Part shown: one piece after another, positions 45,631 to 55,800 of the stretch | How the letters are laid out: every line of letters begins with the position of its first letter | Numbering within the stretch: position 1 is the stretch's first letter | Assembly (NCBI GenBank): GCA_029210585.1 | Contig: JARGFP010000014.1 | Coordinates: 41,800 to 105,799, forward strand | Source of the DNA: Bacteroidales bacterium | GTDB lineage: Bacteria; Bacteroidota; Bacteroidia; Bacteroidales; GCA-2748055 | Length of the DNA: 64,000 nucleotides | Reading direction: 5' to 3' | Made by a program: the position numbers and the translations under genes | The notes under the pieces: generated by a model | Databases searched by the model: none | The model's input: the letters and a program-made list of their open reading frames with translations, nothing else | What the model was told of the DNA's origin: nothing

Positions 45631-47280
45631 CTATAATCCAATACGCCACCGCGGATCCCCGGCATCTCCTTTTCCCGCGAATCCCGGGTCTTTAATCTCA
45701 AACACAGCATTATAGGGATCTGTCCATAAATCGGTAACCAGGCCGGAATAGGTTGCAGATGGAAATCCTGCCAGAGCATCTTTTCCTCCTGCAACATCAA
45801 ATCCAAATTCACTGGTGGCATAATTATTTGAAAGGATAAAGGTCGTATTTCCCAGGCCATCATACGCGTCGATCAGGTAGATTCCTTCATTCGCCATATC
45901 CCATGCGTGGCCCCATATCGTATTTGTTATGGTAATTCCGTTCAGCACATTATCCTGTCCTGGTTCCCTGTAACGGAACATCCTTCTGCCGGTCTGGGGG
46001 GATTCGTTGATGGTGCATCCATCAATCTTCAATGTGTTGGAATTGTTCCTGCTCTGAATAAATGCCACTGTTTTGCTTATGGTTGATTGCTCAATCAGGA
46101 TGTCATTGCATTGCCATACATTGACATCTACGGTAAGCAGTCCATAATCCCTGATGCTGTCTACCTGGCAGTTACTTATTGTATAGGATTCCAGGGTACC
46201 GGCTCCTTCCTTCATTCTGCAGATACCCCGCAACGTTCTGATGACACAGGATTCAAATTTCAGTTCTCCCAATGTCCCGGAGTTGTCGATATTAAAAACA
46301 TACCGCGCATTGTACCCATCGTCAGAAGCTGTAAGGTGGATATCCTTGAATGTTACATAGCCTACATTGCTGCCTTCTTTAAGGTTAAAATTGGATGAGC
46401 AGTCGATCACCGGGAGGGCAGGCACAAAACTGTAACCGCTGATAAATGAAATCGATTTATCGAATACAAATCCTGCTGCCATGTATGTTTTGCCTCCCTC
46501 CAGGATAATGATACTCCCATCATCTACCTGGGCCAGTCGCTGGCGCAGTACAATGACCGAAGAATCAATCCCGGTGAGATTGACTACATTGGGACCTGAA
46601 ATTAGTGCTTCCCTGGTGGTATAGATTTCCCAGCCCCTGAGCACATCACCACTGTATATGGCGATCTGGTACGTTGTACTGGGTTGTAACCCCTGGATGA
46701 TCACCATGTTGGTGTCTATCTGGGCCTGGGTCAGAGCCAGGGTAAGCAATGGCGTTTTCAGCCGAAGGTCGTTCCCTGCAAATATTTTCACATGGGTAAT
46801 CGGGTCCCCGGCGGGATCCCACTGCACTTTTGCCCGCGTATCAAGCACGTCGAAAAAGGTAGGCGCATGCATATTGGAAGGGTATTTCTGTGTCCTGACA
46901 CTTCCCAGGAAAGAAGGCAGGCTGTTATATTCATCTTCGTCCGCATAGGCGGTTACCCGTACCTGGTAAATGGTAAACCACAGCAATTCCTCTCCCAGGG
47001 TTTCCTCGTTCAGGATCACGAAATTCGTGTCGATCTCCAGTGAATAATCTACTGTTTCAAAGCTGTCGCGGCTTACTTCAACGAGATAACCTGTTGCTGA
47101 TTTCAGGTTACCAAGATTCACGACGATGGTATTCTCCACTGAATAGAGGTCTTCGTTCAGGACCGGTTGGAACAGCCTGGTCCTGGGATAATTCTCCTCG
47201 GGTTCACAGGCATGGAAGACAGATATGACCATAAATGCGATGATCATCCATATGTTGCTGTATGTGTTTATTCCTTTCAT
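45631..47280 (-). CDS. SusE/F-position surface lipoprotein with DUF4957/DUF5123-type helix
   Basis: 549 residues from the ATG at 47280, with lipoprotein signal ending VFHACEPEE. Residues about 30-210 form two FnIII-like units (VNLGNLKSATGYLVEVSRD; AKVQWDPAGDPITHVKIFAG). From about 220 on, a DUF4957/DUF5123-type right-handed beta-helix follows (VTFKDIHLTASDDGYNARYV, IEQSTISKTVAFIQSRNNS, RRMFRYREPGQDNVLNGITI) ending GDAGDPRWRIGL. It occupies the SusE/F place after SusD and probably binds pectin on the cell surface. Its helix is closely related to both copies in the secreted protein at 28842-32789, including the RSRNN and FRYRE/FRWRE motifs. Confidence 0.9.
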   Translation of the reverse strand: MKGINTYSNIWMIIAFMVISVFHACEPEENYPRTRLFQPVLNEDLYSVENTIVVNLGNLKSATGYLVEVSRDSFETVDYSLEIDTNFVILNEETLGEELLWFTIYQVRVTAYADEDEYNSLPSFLGSVRTQKYPSNMHAPTFFDVLDTRAKVQWDPAGDPITHVKIFAGNDLRLKTPLLTLALTQAQIDTNMVIIQGLQPSTTYQIAIYSGDVLRGWEIYTTREALISGPNVVNLTGIDSSVIVLRQRLAQVDDGSIIILEGGKTYMAAGFVFDKSISFISGYSFVPALPVIDCSSNFNLKEGSNVGYVTFKDIHLTASDDGYNARYVFNIDNSGTLGELKFESCVIRTLRGICRMKEGAGTLESYTISNCQVDSIRDYGLLTVDVNVWQCNDILIEQSTISKTVAFIQSRNNSNTLKIDGCTINESPQTGRRMFRYREPGQDNVLNGITITNTIWGHAWDMANEGIYLIDAYDGLGNTTFILSNNYATSEFGFDVAGGKDALAGFPSATYSGLVTDLWTDPYNAVFEIKDPGFAGKGDAGDPRWRIGL

Positions 47281-47311
47281 TATTGTCATTTTTTCTTATT
47301 TCCGGGAATAC

Positions 47312-49144
47312 TTAAAATCCAAAATTATATCCATCATTTGTCAGGAGTCCTTTGCTGTTATCGATCCCAATCGTGGGAATAGGGAATATATACCGGATGA
47401 CACCATCAGGGACACCTATATTGGAAGGATTCACATAATTTGCATAATCGCTGGTAATCCATTCAGCATATCCATCAGCTTTATTTTCATCGTACATGCT
47501 GATGAGCCAGGTTTGCCGCTCCCAGGTATCATCGGGGGGAGACACCACCTTTTCGTGGGTATTCAGTATCAGCAGATCTCCGTTCTCGTCCAGTTTGGTA
47601 TAGACATAATCGGGCAGGACGCCCATTCCTGCAAATGCACTATCTGCCAACGCTTTGCAGCCCTCAACGGTTTCCTGTACCTTTTCATAATAAAGGTTCC
47701 AGCGGATGAGTTCATATTTCCTGATCATCTCACCTCCGAATTCCCAGGCCCTTTCATCCACGATTGCATCAAAGAAATCCTGCTTACTGCCTGACTTACC
47801 GGCGACATAAGCATCCACTTTTGCACCCCATTCAGCTGCATCAAACGCCCGCTGGCGCACTCTCCTGAGGGCAACCTGGGCTTCTGCGGTGGGGCCGTTC
47901 AGCTCGTTCTCAGCTTCAGCAAACATTAACAGCACATCGGAATACCTGAGCATCGGCCAGTTGATACCGGTACCTTTGTTTGTTGAAGGTCCGGGAGGAT
48001 TGTCCAGGAAGTGCCGGCTCCATTTTCCCTGGGAGATATTCATATCACCACTGCTCACCAGTTCCTGGACAAAATCTTCATTAATCATATAAAGTCCGCA
48101 GGTTACTCCAAGCCGCTTGTCGGTCTTGTCAAATGAGTAATAATAAGTAAGTGGCATGGCCATGTAATTGCTTCCCTGTCCGTAAGGATGATTTCCAGGG
48201 TTAACACGTATGCCGATGTTCCAGCCTACGTCGCCTTCACCCACTGCAAACGGAACCTCGAACAGGATGTCATCATTCACCGGGGAGATGAATTTGCACT
48301 GATTCATAAAGACTTGCCTGAAATCCTGGGGAAGCGGCCGGTCCTTCAGTGTCATTAGTTTGGCTGTATAATCCCTTGCCACCTGGTAATAATCAAGATA
48401 GTCATCTTCACGCGCCATGGTCAGGTCTGGTTTCAGGTAATAACCACCCCGCTGCAGTGCCAGTCGGGCGATCATTCCCAACGTATATTCACGGTTAATT
48501 TGTTCAATACCATACTGCAACTCATCCGCCCATTTCATTTTCCCCTCGATATCGATCAGGTCATTGATCACAGCCGAAAGGATCTCATTCCTGTCGGTTT
48601 TCGGGAGATTATATTCGACACCCACTCCAGGGGCCCTGGTCATAAAGGGAACATCCCCAAAATAATAGACCAGCATACTGTACCAGTAGGCTCTCATGGT
48701 ATAGGCCTCTCCCAGGAAGTGATTCATATCATTCAGCAACGCCTGGTCTTCCGAATCCATCGCCTTGCTGGCCAGGATTCCCTCAATGGCGATATTTGCA
48801 TCCCTGATCGCCTTGTACCCGATATCCCAGACATACCCGAGGTCACCGTTGTTTTCCTGCGCATCAAGCCGCCAGATCTGGTACCTGGCACCATCACTGG
48901 ATCCGCCGCTGTGCTCAATATCGGTATTGCCCGTCATATTATTTGATAACCGGGAACGGAACCCATCATGACTGAAATGGACATACATCGCGTTCAAAGC
49001 TTTCCTGGCATCATCAGCATTTGAGAAAATATATTGGCTATCAACTTTGGAAAGTGATTCAGGATCCAGGAAGCGATCGCAGGCAGTTGCACTGAACAGT
49101 GCTGCCAATGCAACGATGATATATTTCGATTTTAATTCTTTCAT
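47312..49144 (-). CDS. SusD/RagB family surface glycan-binding lipoprotein
   Basis: 610 residues with lipobox SATACDRFLDPES, the standard SusD opening, and TPR-like helices (DDARKALNAMYVHFSHDGF, LGEAYTMRAYWYSMLVYYFG). The C-terminal part has WPMLRYSDVLLMFAEAENEL and the usual closing region with RQTWLISMYDENKADGY. SusD proteins cap the SusC channel and bind oligosaccharides outside the cell. It follows susC by 16 bp and precedes the surface lipoprotein by 31 bp, all on the minus strand, so the three should be co-expressed. Confidence 0.96.
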   Translation of the reverse strand: MKELKSKYIIVALAALFSATACDRFLDPESLSKVDSQYIFSNADDARKALNAMYVHFSHDGFRSRLSNNMTGNTDIEHSGGSSDGARYQIWRLDAQENNGDLGYVWDIGYKAIRDANIAIEGILASKAMDSEDQALLNDMNHFLGEAYTMRAYWYSMLVYYFGDVPFMTRAPGVGVEYNLPKTDRNEILSAVINDLIDIEGKMKWADELQYGIEQINREYTLGMIARLALQRGGYYLKPDLTMAREDDYLDYYQVARDYTAKLMTLKDRPLPQDFRQVFMNQCKFISPVNDDILFEVPFAVGEGDVGWNIGIRVNPGNHPYGQGSNYMAMPLTYYYSFDKTDKRLGVTCGLYMINEDFVQELVSSGDMNISQGKWSRHFLDNPPGPSTNKGTGINWPMLRYSDVLLMFAEAENELNGPTAEAQVALRRVRQRAFDAAEWGAKVDAYVAGKSGSKQDFFDAIVDERAWEFGGEMIRKYELIRWNLYYEKVQETVEGCKALADSAFAGMGVLPDYVYTKLDENGDLLILNTHEKVVSPPDDTWERQTWLISMYDENKADGYAEWITSDYANYVNPSNIGVPDGVIRYIFPIPTIGIDNSKGLLTNDGYNFGF

Positions 49145-49160
49145 TACTGGTTCTTTTAAA

Positions 49161-52100
49161 TTAGAAAGTTACATTCAAACCAACTGTATAGGACCGGCTT
49201 CTCGGGTAGGATGAGTAATCAAGCCCCGGGGTCAGTGCCGGGTAACTGCTGCTTCTTGACGTACTCACTTCCGGATCGTACCCGGAGTATTTTGTCCATA
49301 TCCAGATATTGTACCCTGTGGCGTACACCCTTAACTGTGACACCCCGATTTTCCTGCTGATGTGGCCAGGAAGTGTATAGCCCAGTGTAGCGGTACTTAG
49401 GCGCAAAAAGGATCCGTCCTCAACGGCCCAGTCGTGAATGACCGTCGTAGCCTGTCCGAATGAGTTGCTGCCGCTCCAGATGGTCTTCCCCTCGTTTAAC
49501 TGACGTAGTTGTTCGAGATCGGTTACCACGGCACCGGCAGTACCGGTAATGGATCCATCCACATCAATATAGGTAAACCGTTTGTCAGCGCTCATGGAAC
49601 TGATCATGTTCCCGTACCGGGTACGGTACAGCTGGTTATAGATGATCTTTCCTGAATTGTACACATCGTTCCCATAGGTCCAGTTAAAGAGAATGGAAGC
49701 ATCAAATCCCCTGAAGGTTGCGTCCAGTCCGAATCCCCCCTGGGCCAGTGGCAGGGCGCTGCCAATGACCCTTCTGTCCTGGCTATTTATGATGGTGTCG
49801 TTGGTCAGGTCCTGCAATTTCATAAACCCGGGCCGGACACTTCCCACACCCAGTGTATTCTTATTGTCAGGCACGCCTTCCTTAAGGGTATAGGTGTCGG
49901 TTGCTTCATCATATGCGATAAAGTCATCCACCGTGTATATGCCGTCATTCACATACCCATAGATCAATCCGACGGTCTCGCCCACCCTCAGATAATAATC
50001 ATCCCTGTCTTTTAAATCCGTGCTTGACCAGTTGGACTGGAAAAACCTTTCGTCGGTTCCATCGAGGGCATCAATGTTGGCTTTGTTGATCCCGAAATTC
50101 AGGCTGGCAGACAACCTGAAGTCATCGGTTTGGACAACCAGTGCATTCAGCAGCATCTCAATCCCTTTGTTTGAGGTACTGCCTATATTTTTATATTGTG
50201 CAGGAAATCCGGAAATGGGAGATATCGCAGATTCCAGCAACAGGTCCCTGGTCGTATTCATGTAAAGGTCCACATTTCCGTTGATTGCATAATTGAATAG
50301 CGTAAAATCCAGCCCCAGGTTCCTGTTAATTGTGGTTTCCCAGAGAATAAAAGGGTTGTACAGGACGTCGCCATCAGGTGAATAATAGGGGTTATAGGCA
50401 TTGGTTCCCATTCCGGGTCCGTTGTTTGTATTTATTTCGAACAGGAATTTGGTGGCATCTTGCGGGACTCTGTCATTTCCTGTCTGGCCATAGCTGACCC
50501 TGAGCTTTAATTCATCAAGGAAAGTCAGGTTCTGCATAAAACTTTCCTCGTGGACCTTCCATCCCACTGCGACTGCCGGAAATATTCCCAGCCTGTTCTC
50601 TTTGGAAAATTTACTGGATGCATCGGTACGCAAAGTGGCAGTCAGAAGGTATCTGCCAACGAACTGGTAGTTTGCCCTGCCAAAAAAAGACACCCGGTTT
50701 TCGTCCGTTAATTCATAACTCGAATACTGGTCGAATGTACCGGCTGCCATGTTCGCAAATAATTCATCAGGCAGCATGGATGCCCTGAAGTTCTCCACCC
50801 GCACATCGCTCCCTTTCCCTCCGTATGAATAGATCTCATGACCCAGAAGGAAATCCAGTTGATGGTCGCCCAGGTCCTTAAAGGCATAATTGGCCGTGTT
50901 GAGCCACCGGTATGAGTTGCGTTTTCGTTCCTCAACAGTACCGAGCGGCAGGCTGTTTCCCTCCTTTCGTGACTGGCTGGTCAGCGGTCCGTAATACCGC
51001 AACCGCTCTTCAAAAGTCTGACCGGTGGTGATGGTGGACCGCAGGTTCAATCCTTCAACCGGTGCATAGTTCAGTCCCGCCTGCAGCACGTAGTTCATGC
51101 TGTTTCTTTGTCTCCAGTCCTGCTCCGCCAGTTCAATCGGGTTGATCAGGCTCAGGAGAAACGACTGGTAGTCATCACTGGCATCGATGGAGGTAAGATC
51201 AATATCCAGCTCATCAGCAATACCGTTTACCGGCCTGGCAGTGACCACGTCCTTGATCCTGAGTTGCGCACTACCGGATGTTCCTGCGCCGTCGACGCGT
51301 GTATCGGTTATCCTGGCAGAACTCTCGAAATTTAATTTGTCAGAGATCGCATGATCAAGCTTGAAGTTGATCCCTGTCCGGACATAGCCATTTCCCACCA
51401 TCATCCCGTCGTCATTGTTGTGTGACAGGCTCAGGCGGAGTTTGGTCTTTTCTGAACCTCCGCTGATACTCAGGTTGTGGGAATGAGAGAGCTGGCCCTG
51501 GCCAAACAATTCCTGCTGCCAGTCTGTCGGCCGTTTGTATTTGTATAATTCCAGGTCGCTGTATTTCCCGAAGTAGCGTTCAAAATTTCGCAGTTCGGCT
51601 TCCGAGTCCATGATGGCTTTTTCGTAATTCATCATTACAAATTCGTATGGATCAAGCACATCATACTTGCGTTCCAGTGGCAGGGTCTTGAATTGTGCAT
51701 ACCCGTTGTAGCTTACCTCTGTTTTCCCTGCAACCGGGTTCTTGGTAGTGATCAGGATCACTCCATTGGCTGCCTGTGCACCATATATCGCTGTGGAGGC
51801 AGCATCTTTCAGGACCGAGATGCTTGAGATATCGCCAGGGGGGATGTCCTTTATACTCCCGACAATAAAACCATCCACTACAAAAAGCGGGGAATTATCC
51901 TGCGTAACAGATCCTCCTCCACGCACACGAATGACGACCTCAGCATCGGGTGAACCATCGGTGGTAATAATATTTACCCCGGGAAGGCGTCCCTTGATGG
52001 CTTCCGCGGCATTGGCCAGCGGGACTTTATCAATCACATCTGAGGAGACGGAAGCTATTGAGCCGGTCAGGTCCTGCCTGCGGGCAGTGCCGTAACCAAC

Positions 52101-52466
52101 CACTACGATTTCATCCATCAGGGTGGATTCCTTTTCAAGGACCACATTGATCTCTGTTCTTCCATTCACAGGAATCTCCTGGATTTTGTAGCCGATATAG
52201 GAGAACCGCAATACAGCGTCAGCAGGTACAGAAATCTGGTATTCGCCGTCAACAGAGGTGATGGCTCCGTGCGTTGTACCAAGAACGACTACATTCACCC
52301 CCGGCAACAATTCACCCGTTTCAGCTTCCGTTACGGTACCGGTAACCGTAATGTTCTGTGAAAAAGCGCCGGCAATAAAAATACATTGCAACAGGATCAG
52401 CAGCGAAACGTGCCGGCTGCGTGCAGACCAGTGCTTTCCCTGATTCCTTCTGTTTGTGGTTAACAT
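49161..52466 (-). CDS. SusC/RagA family TonB-dependent glycan transporter
   Basis: 1101 residues. Signal peptide (VSLLILLQCIFIAGAFSQ), then a carboxypeptidase-regulatory-like domain (VTGTVTEAETGELLPGVNV), the SusC hallmark DEIVVVGYGTARRQDLTGSI, and the plug with IKGRLPGVNIITTDGSPDAE and VLKDAASTAIYGAQAANGVI. The barrel ends in SRSYTVGLNVTF. It imports pectin oligosaccharides across the outer membrane with TonB energy and the SusD lid. It is the first large gene after the HTCS regulator and the small membrane peptide. Confidence 0.97.
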   Translation of the reverse strand: MLTTNRRNQGKHWSARSRHVSLLILLQCIFIAGAFSQNITVTGTVTEAETGELLPGVNVVVLGTTHGAITSVDGEYQISVPADAVLRFSYIGYKIQEIPVNGRTEINVVLEKESTLMDEIVVVGYGTARRQDLTGSIASVSSDVIDKVPLANAAEAIKGRLPGVNIITTDGSPDAEVVIRVRGGGSVTQDNSPLFVVDGFIVGSIKDIPPGDISSISVLKDAASTAIYGAQAANGVILITTKNPVAGKTEVSYNGYAQFKTLPLERKYDVLDPYEFVMMNYEKAIMDSEAELRNFERYFGKYSDLELYKYKRPTDWQQELFGQGQLSHSHNLSISGGSEKTKLRLSLSHNNDDGMMVGNGYVRTGINFKLDHAISDKLNFESSARITDTRVDGAGTSGSAQLRIKDVVTARPVNGIADELDIDLTSIDASDDYQSFLLSLINPIELAEQDWRQRNSMNYVLQAGLNYAPVEGLNLRSTITTGQTFEERLRYYGPLTSQSRKEGNSLPLGTVEERKRNSYRWLNTANYAFKDLGDHQLDFLLGHEIYSYGGKGSDVRVENFRASMLPDELFANMAAGTFDQYSSYELTDENRVSFFGRANYQFVGRYLLTATLRTDASSKFSKENRLGIFPAVAVGWKVHEESFMQNLTFLDELKLRVSYGQTGNDRVPQDATKFLFEINTNNGPGMGTNAYNPYYSPDGDVLYNPFILWETTINRNLGLDFTLFNYAINGNVDLYMNTTRDLLLESAISPISGFPAQYKNIGSTSNKGIEMLLNALVVQTDDFRLSASLNFGINKANIDALDGTDERFFQSNWSSTDLKDRDDYYLRVGETVGLIYGYVNDGIYTVDDFIAYDEATDTYTLKEGVPDNKNTLGVGSVRPGFMKLQDLTNDTIINSQDRRVIGSALPLAQGGFGLDATFRGFDASILFNWTYGNDVYNSGKIIYNQLYRTRYGNMISSMSADKRFTYIDVDGSITGTAGAVVTDLEQLRQLNEGKTIWSGSNSFGQATTVIHDWAVEDGSFLRLSTATLGYTLPGHISRKIGVSQLRVYATGYNIWIWTKYSGYDPEVSTSRSSSYPALTPGLDYSSYPRSRSYTVGLNVTF

Positions 52467-52512
52467 GTTTGATAGTTTTAGTTGGTATTGTTAGTATGGT
52501 CATTCAGACCTG

Positions 52513-52617
52513 CTATAGAAGGATATTGAGCAAAAACACCATCAGTGAAATAATGATCACCACCCAGAATACAATGATGCGATTCATTTTTCTCAGGTTT
52601 TTCTCAATCTCGTTCAT
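52513..52617 (-). CDS. 34-residue single-pass membrane peptide
   Basis: ATG at 52617, stop at 52513. The peptide has a charged N-terminus (MNEIEKNLRKMNR) and a hydrophobic helix (IIVFWVVIIISLMVFLLNIL) to the end, so it is probably an inner membrane peptide with its N-terminus in the cytoplasm. It lies 46 bp upstream of susC and in the same direction, in the gap after the HTCS gene. No known family. Its position suggests co-transcription with susC. The charged/hydrophobic split is unlikely by chance, but expression is unproven. Confidence 0.55.
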   Translation of the reverse strand: MNEIEKNLRKMNRIIVFWVVIIISLMVFLLNILL

Positions 52618-52818
52618 CTTGCAGGGCAAAGTAATATTACTGTGAAAGATAGTATATCACTCCATTTATACGCTACCCTATATTCCCAAATAAAATTGGA
52701 ATTCTTCCCGATGCGAGATATAGTTCCCAAAATGCGGGTATAAGCATCTCAATACATCAGCCTGAATTTAAAAGATGTATTGTAACATACTGCAGATGTG
52801 ATACATGCATATTCAGCA
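52618..52818. promoter_or_regulatory. Putative control region of the pectin operon
   Basis: This is the 201-bp gap between the HTCS stop and the membrane peptide start. It holds related blocks TTCCCAAATAA, TTCCCGATGCG and TTCCCAAAATGCG within 52680-52740, then GATGTATTGTAACATAC and GATGTGATACAT near 52770-52810. Direct repeats of this kind are where an HTCS AraC-type domain could bind to activate the operon. The assignment rests only on position and repetition. Confidence 0.45.
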
Positions 52819-55800
52819 TCAGGATGCATCTGAAGTGTGGGGTTCTGTGTTTTTTGTTATGTATTCCTTGGCACTCATACCGTATTCGCGCTTGAAACAT
52901 TTTCTGAAATGCGAAAGATCCTTGAAGCCTACTTCATAAGCGATCTCTGAAATATTCAGTTTTTGCTGCACCAGTAATTGGGTGGCTCTCTTCAAGCGTA
53001 TATGCCGGATGAATTCTTTCACGGTCATATCGGTGAGTGCATGCAGTTTCCTGTATAATTGCATCCGGCTTACGCCCACTTTTTGCGCAAATCCCTCGAT
53101 ATCCATTTCGCTGTCTGACATATTGGCATCAACCACATCAATGGCTTTTTTCAGGAACCGCTCGTCCGGAGAAGTGATTACGATGTTTGTTGGCTCCAGT
53201 ACCATTGTTGACGCAAAACGATCCTTCATCGAATCCCTGATGGAAAGTAAATTTTCGACTTTTGCCTGTAGCACGGAAATATCGAAAGGCTTGGTGATAT
53301 AATCATTTGCCCCGGTAGCCAATCCTTTGAGCTCATGTTCCTTTGAGTGCATGGCTGTCAGGAGCAAAATGGGAATGTGCGAAGTACGCTCATCATTTTT
53401 AAGTCGTTTACAGAGTTCATAGCCATCCATATTCGGCATGATGATATCACTGATAATGATATCAGGAACAGCCTCAGTTGCCAGCTTTAATCCTTCGGCA
53501 CCGTTGTTTGCTTCGATGATCTTATAAAATGAATTGAAATGCGACCGGATGAACTGGCGCACATCCATATTGTCCTCAACAATGAGCATAACAGGGGAAA
53601 CATAATCATCATTTAATATTTCGTCGCTAGCTGGTAGCAGCGCTTCAATCTTTTTTATTGTATCAACATTTTCTTCTGTAACGCTTACCTCCTGTACAAT
53701 ATCAGAGGGGATGCGTATCGTGAACTTCGTGCCCTTTCCAGGTTTGCTTGTGACAAATATCTGGCCTTTATGAAGCTTCACAAGCTCTTTAACAAGGGAA
53801 AGTCCGATTCCCACACCAGAGCTTTTATCTCCTTCGCCAGACTGAAAAAACCTGACAAATATTTTGTCCAGGTTTTTATCCTGTATCCCCTTCCCTGTGT
53901 CTTTGATGCTTATCTCAATAAATTGTTTTTCTTCATCTGCATCTGAAAAACTTTCCTCATCCGAATCAAAGATCAGGGAAAGATTCACAGAGATTGCGCC
54001 TTTAGATTCGGTATATTTAAATGCATTTGACAGTAAATTATTGAGAATTTTTTCAATCTTATCGGCATCGAACGCAACAAACAATCGTTTTTTGAGCGAT
54101 GTGAACATGAGTTTAATGTCCTTCTCGTGCGCAAGACTGCTGAATGAATTCACGATATTCCGGGTAAAACTGACGATATCGGCCTCCGTGAGATTCAGCC
54201 GCAGATTTCCTGATTGCAGTTTCCTGAAATCGAGCAATTGGGTGATCAGCCTGTCGAGGTTCTGCGCGTTTCGCTGCATCATTTTTAAATTCTCCTGCAC
54301 TTCCGCATTTACCTGCTGACCCTTCAGCATCTTCTCAAGCGGACCAAGTATCAGGGTAAGCGGGGTCCTTATCTCATGCGAAATATTGGTAAAGAACTTC
54401 AGTTTCATCATATCCACCTCGTGTAGTTTCCGGGCATTGACCCGTTCCAGCACAAGCTGGCTTTTTATCTTTTCACGATTGATGAAGAACCGCACAAGCA
54501 CATACACCATGAAAAGGAGAAGTGCGAAAATAATGGCGATGAACCATCCTGTTTTCCAGAATGGAGGTAATATGACTATATCAAGTGTTAGTTCTCTACT
54601 CTCCGATCCATTTTCCAGTAAAACCCTTTTTACGCGCAGTGTATAATCCCCGGGATTCAGATTGGTAAAAGATGCTACCCTGTCATGGCTCGGACTGATC
54701 CAGTCGCGGAACAACCCTTCCAGTTTATATGTATAATAGTTATTCTCACTATTCACATAATTCAAAGCAGCAAATTCAAGTGTAAAAACATCCTGTTTGC
54801 TCGTGAGTACCAGTTTCTCCGTTTCCGATATACTCTTAGTCAGTACGTCGTTTTTATCATTCCCGATCGCAACGGACTGGTTAAAAAGCTTCAGGTCTGT
54901 AAATACCAGCGGTACATCCGCATCCACAGGCTGACTTTCTTCAGGATCGATCATGTCAAAACCTGAAAGGGATCCGAAGAGCAGTTCACCTGATTGCGTT
55001 TTACATGCAGCTCCATAGCAAAACTGGTTGTTCCCCAGCCCGTCCCTTGTGGTAAAATTCTGAAACACCTCCGCGGAGGGATCAAACTTTGACAGCCCAT
55101 TTAACGTGCTGATCCACAGATTCCGGTCTCCATCCTCCAACACACAAAGTGCCTGCCTGTTTGCCAGTCCCTGCTCCTTGCTGTAGTACTTAAGCGGCCC
55201 GTCATCTATCGTGTAATGGGCAAGCCCCTTATCGTCGGTCGCAATCCATATTCTTTTCCTGGAATCTTCAAACATACTTCTTGAACGCTCATCATATCGC
55301 TTGATGGTGCTCAATTCAGGACTATAGATGACAATCTCATTGTTGCTGCCCATCCACCGATTTCCGTGCGAATCTGTTTCGATCCACTGAACATGTTCAT
55401 TTCCGCAAAATTGCGGATAGTGGATAAAAGTATTGGTCTCCGGTTCAAACCTGTCTACGCCCCTGCTGGTGGCCACCCAGATTTGACGGTCCTTATCCAT
55501 ACAAAGATCCCAGACCCGGTTATCAGATACGGTGCCTGGCCTGTCAATATCGTTCAATAATTGTGTGACTTTCCTGGAGTTCAGATCGATCACATTTAAA
55601 CCGCCGAGGAATGTTGCAACAAATAATTTTTCATCGTGCTCAAGAAAGGCCTTGATACAATTCTGCGATAACGCGTATGGCTTTTGAAGATCAGAGGTGA
55701 TGTAGGTATACTTCTTGGTAGACGGATTGAAGATATTGATGCCTCCATCCTCTGTTCCAATCCATATATTGTTTTTCTTATCGACCCAAAGCGCATAGAC

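Noticed and set aside
52421..52645. 74-codon plus-strand frame across the membrane peptide
   Set aside because: It overlaps the susC start and is the complement of the better-supported minus-strand peptide.
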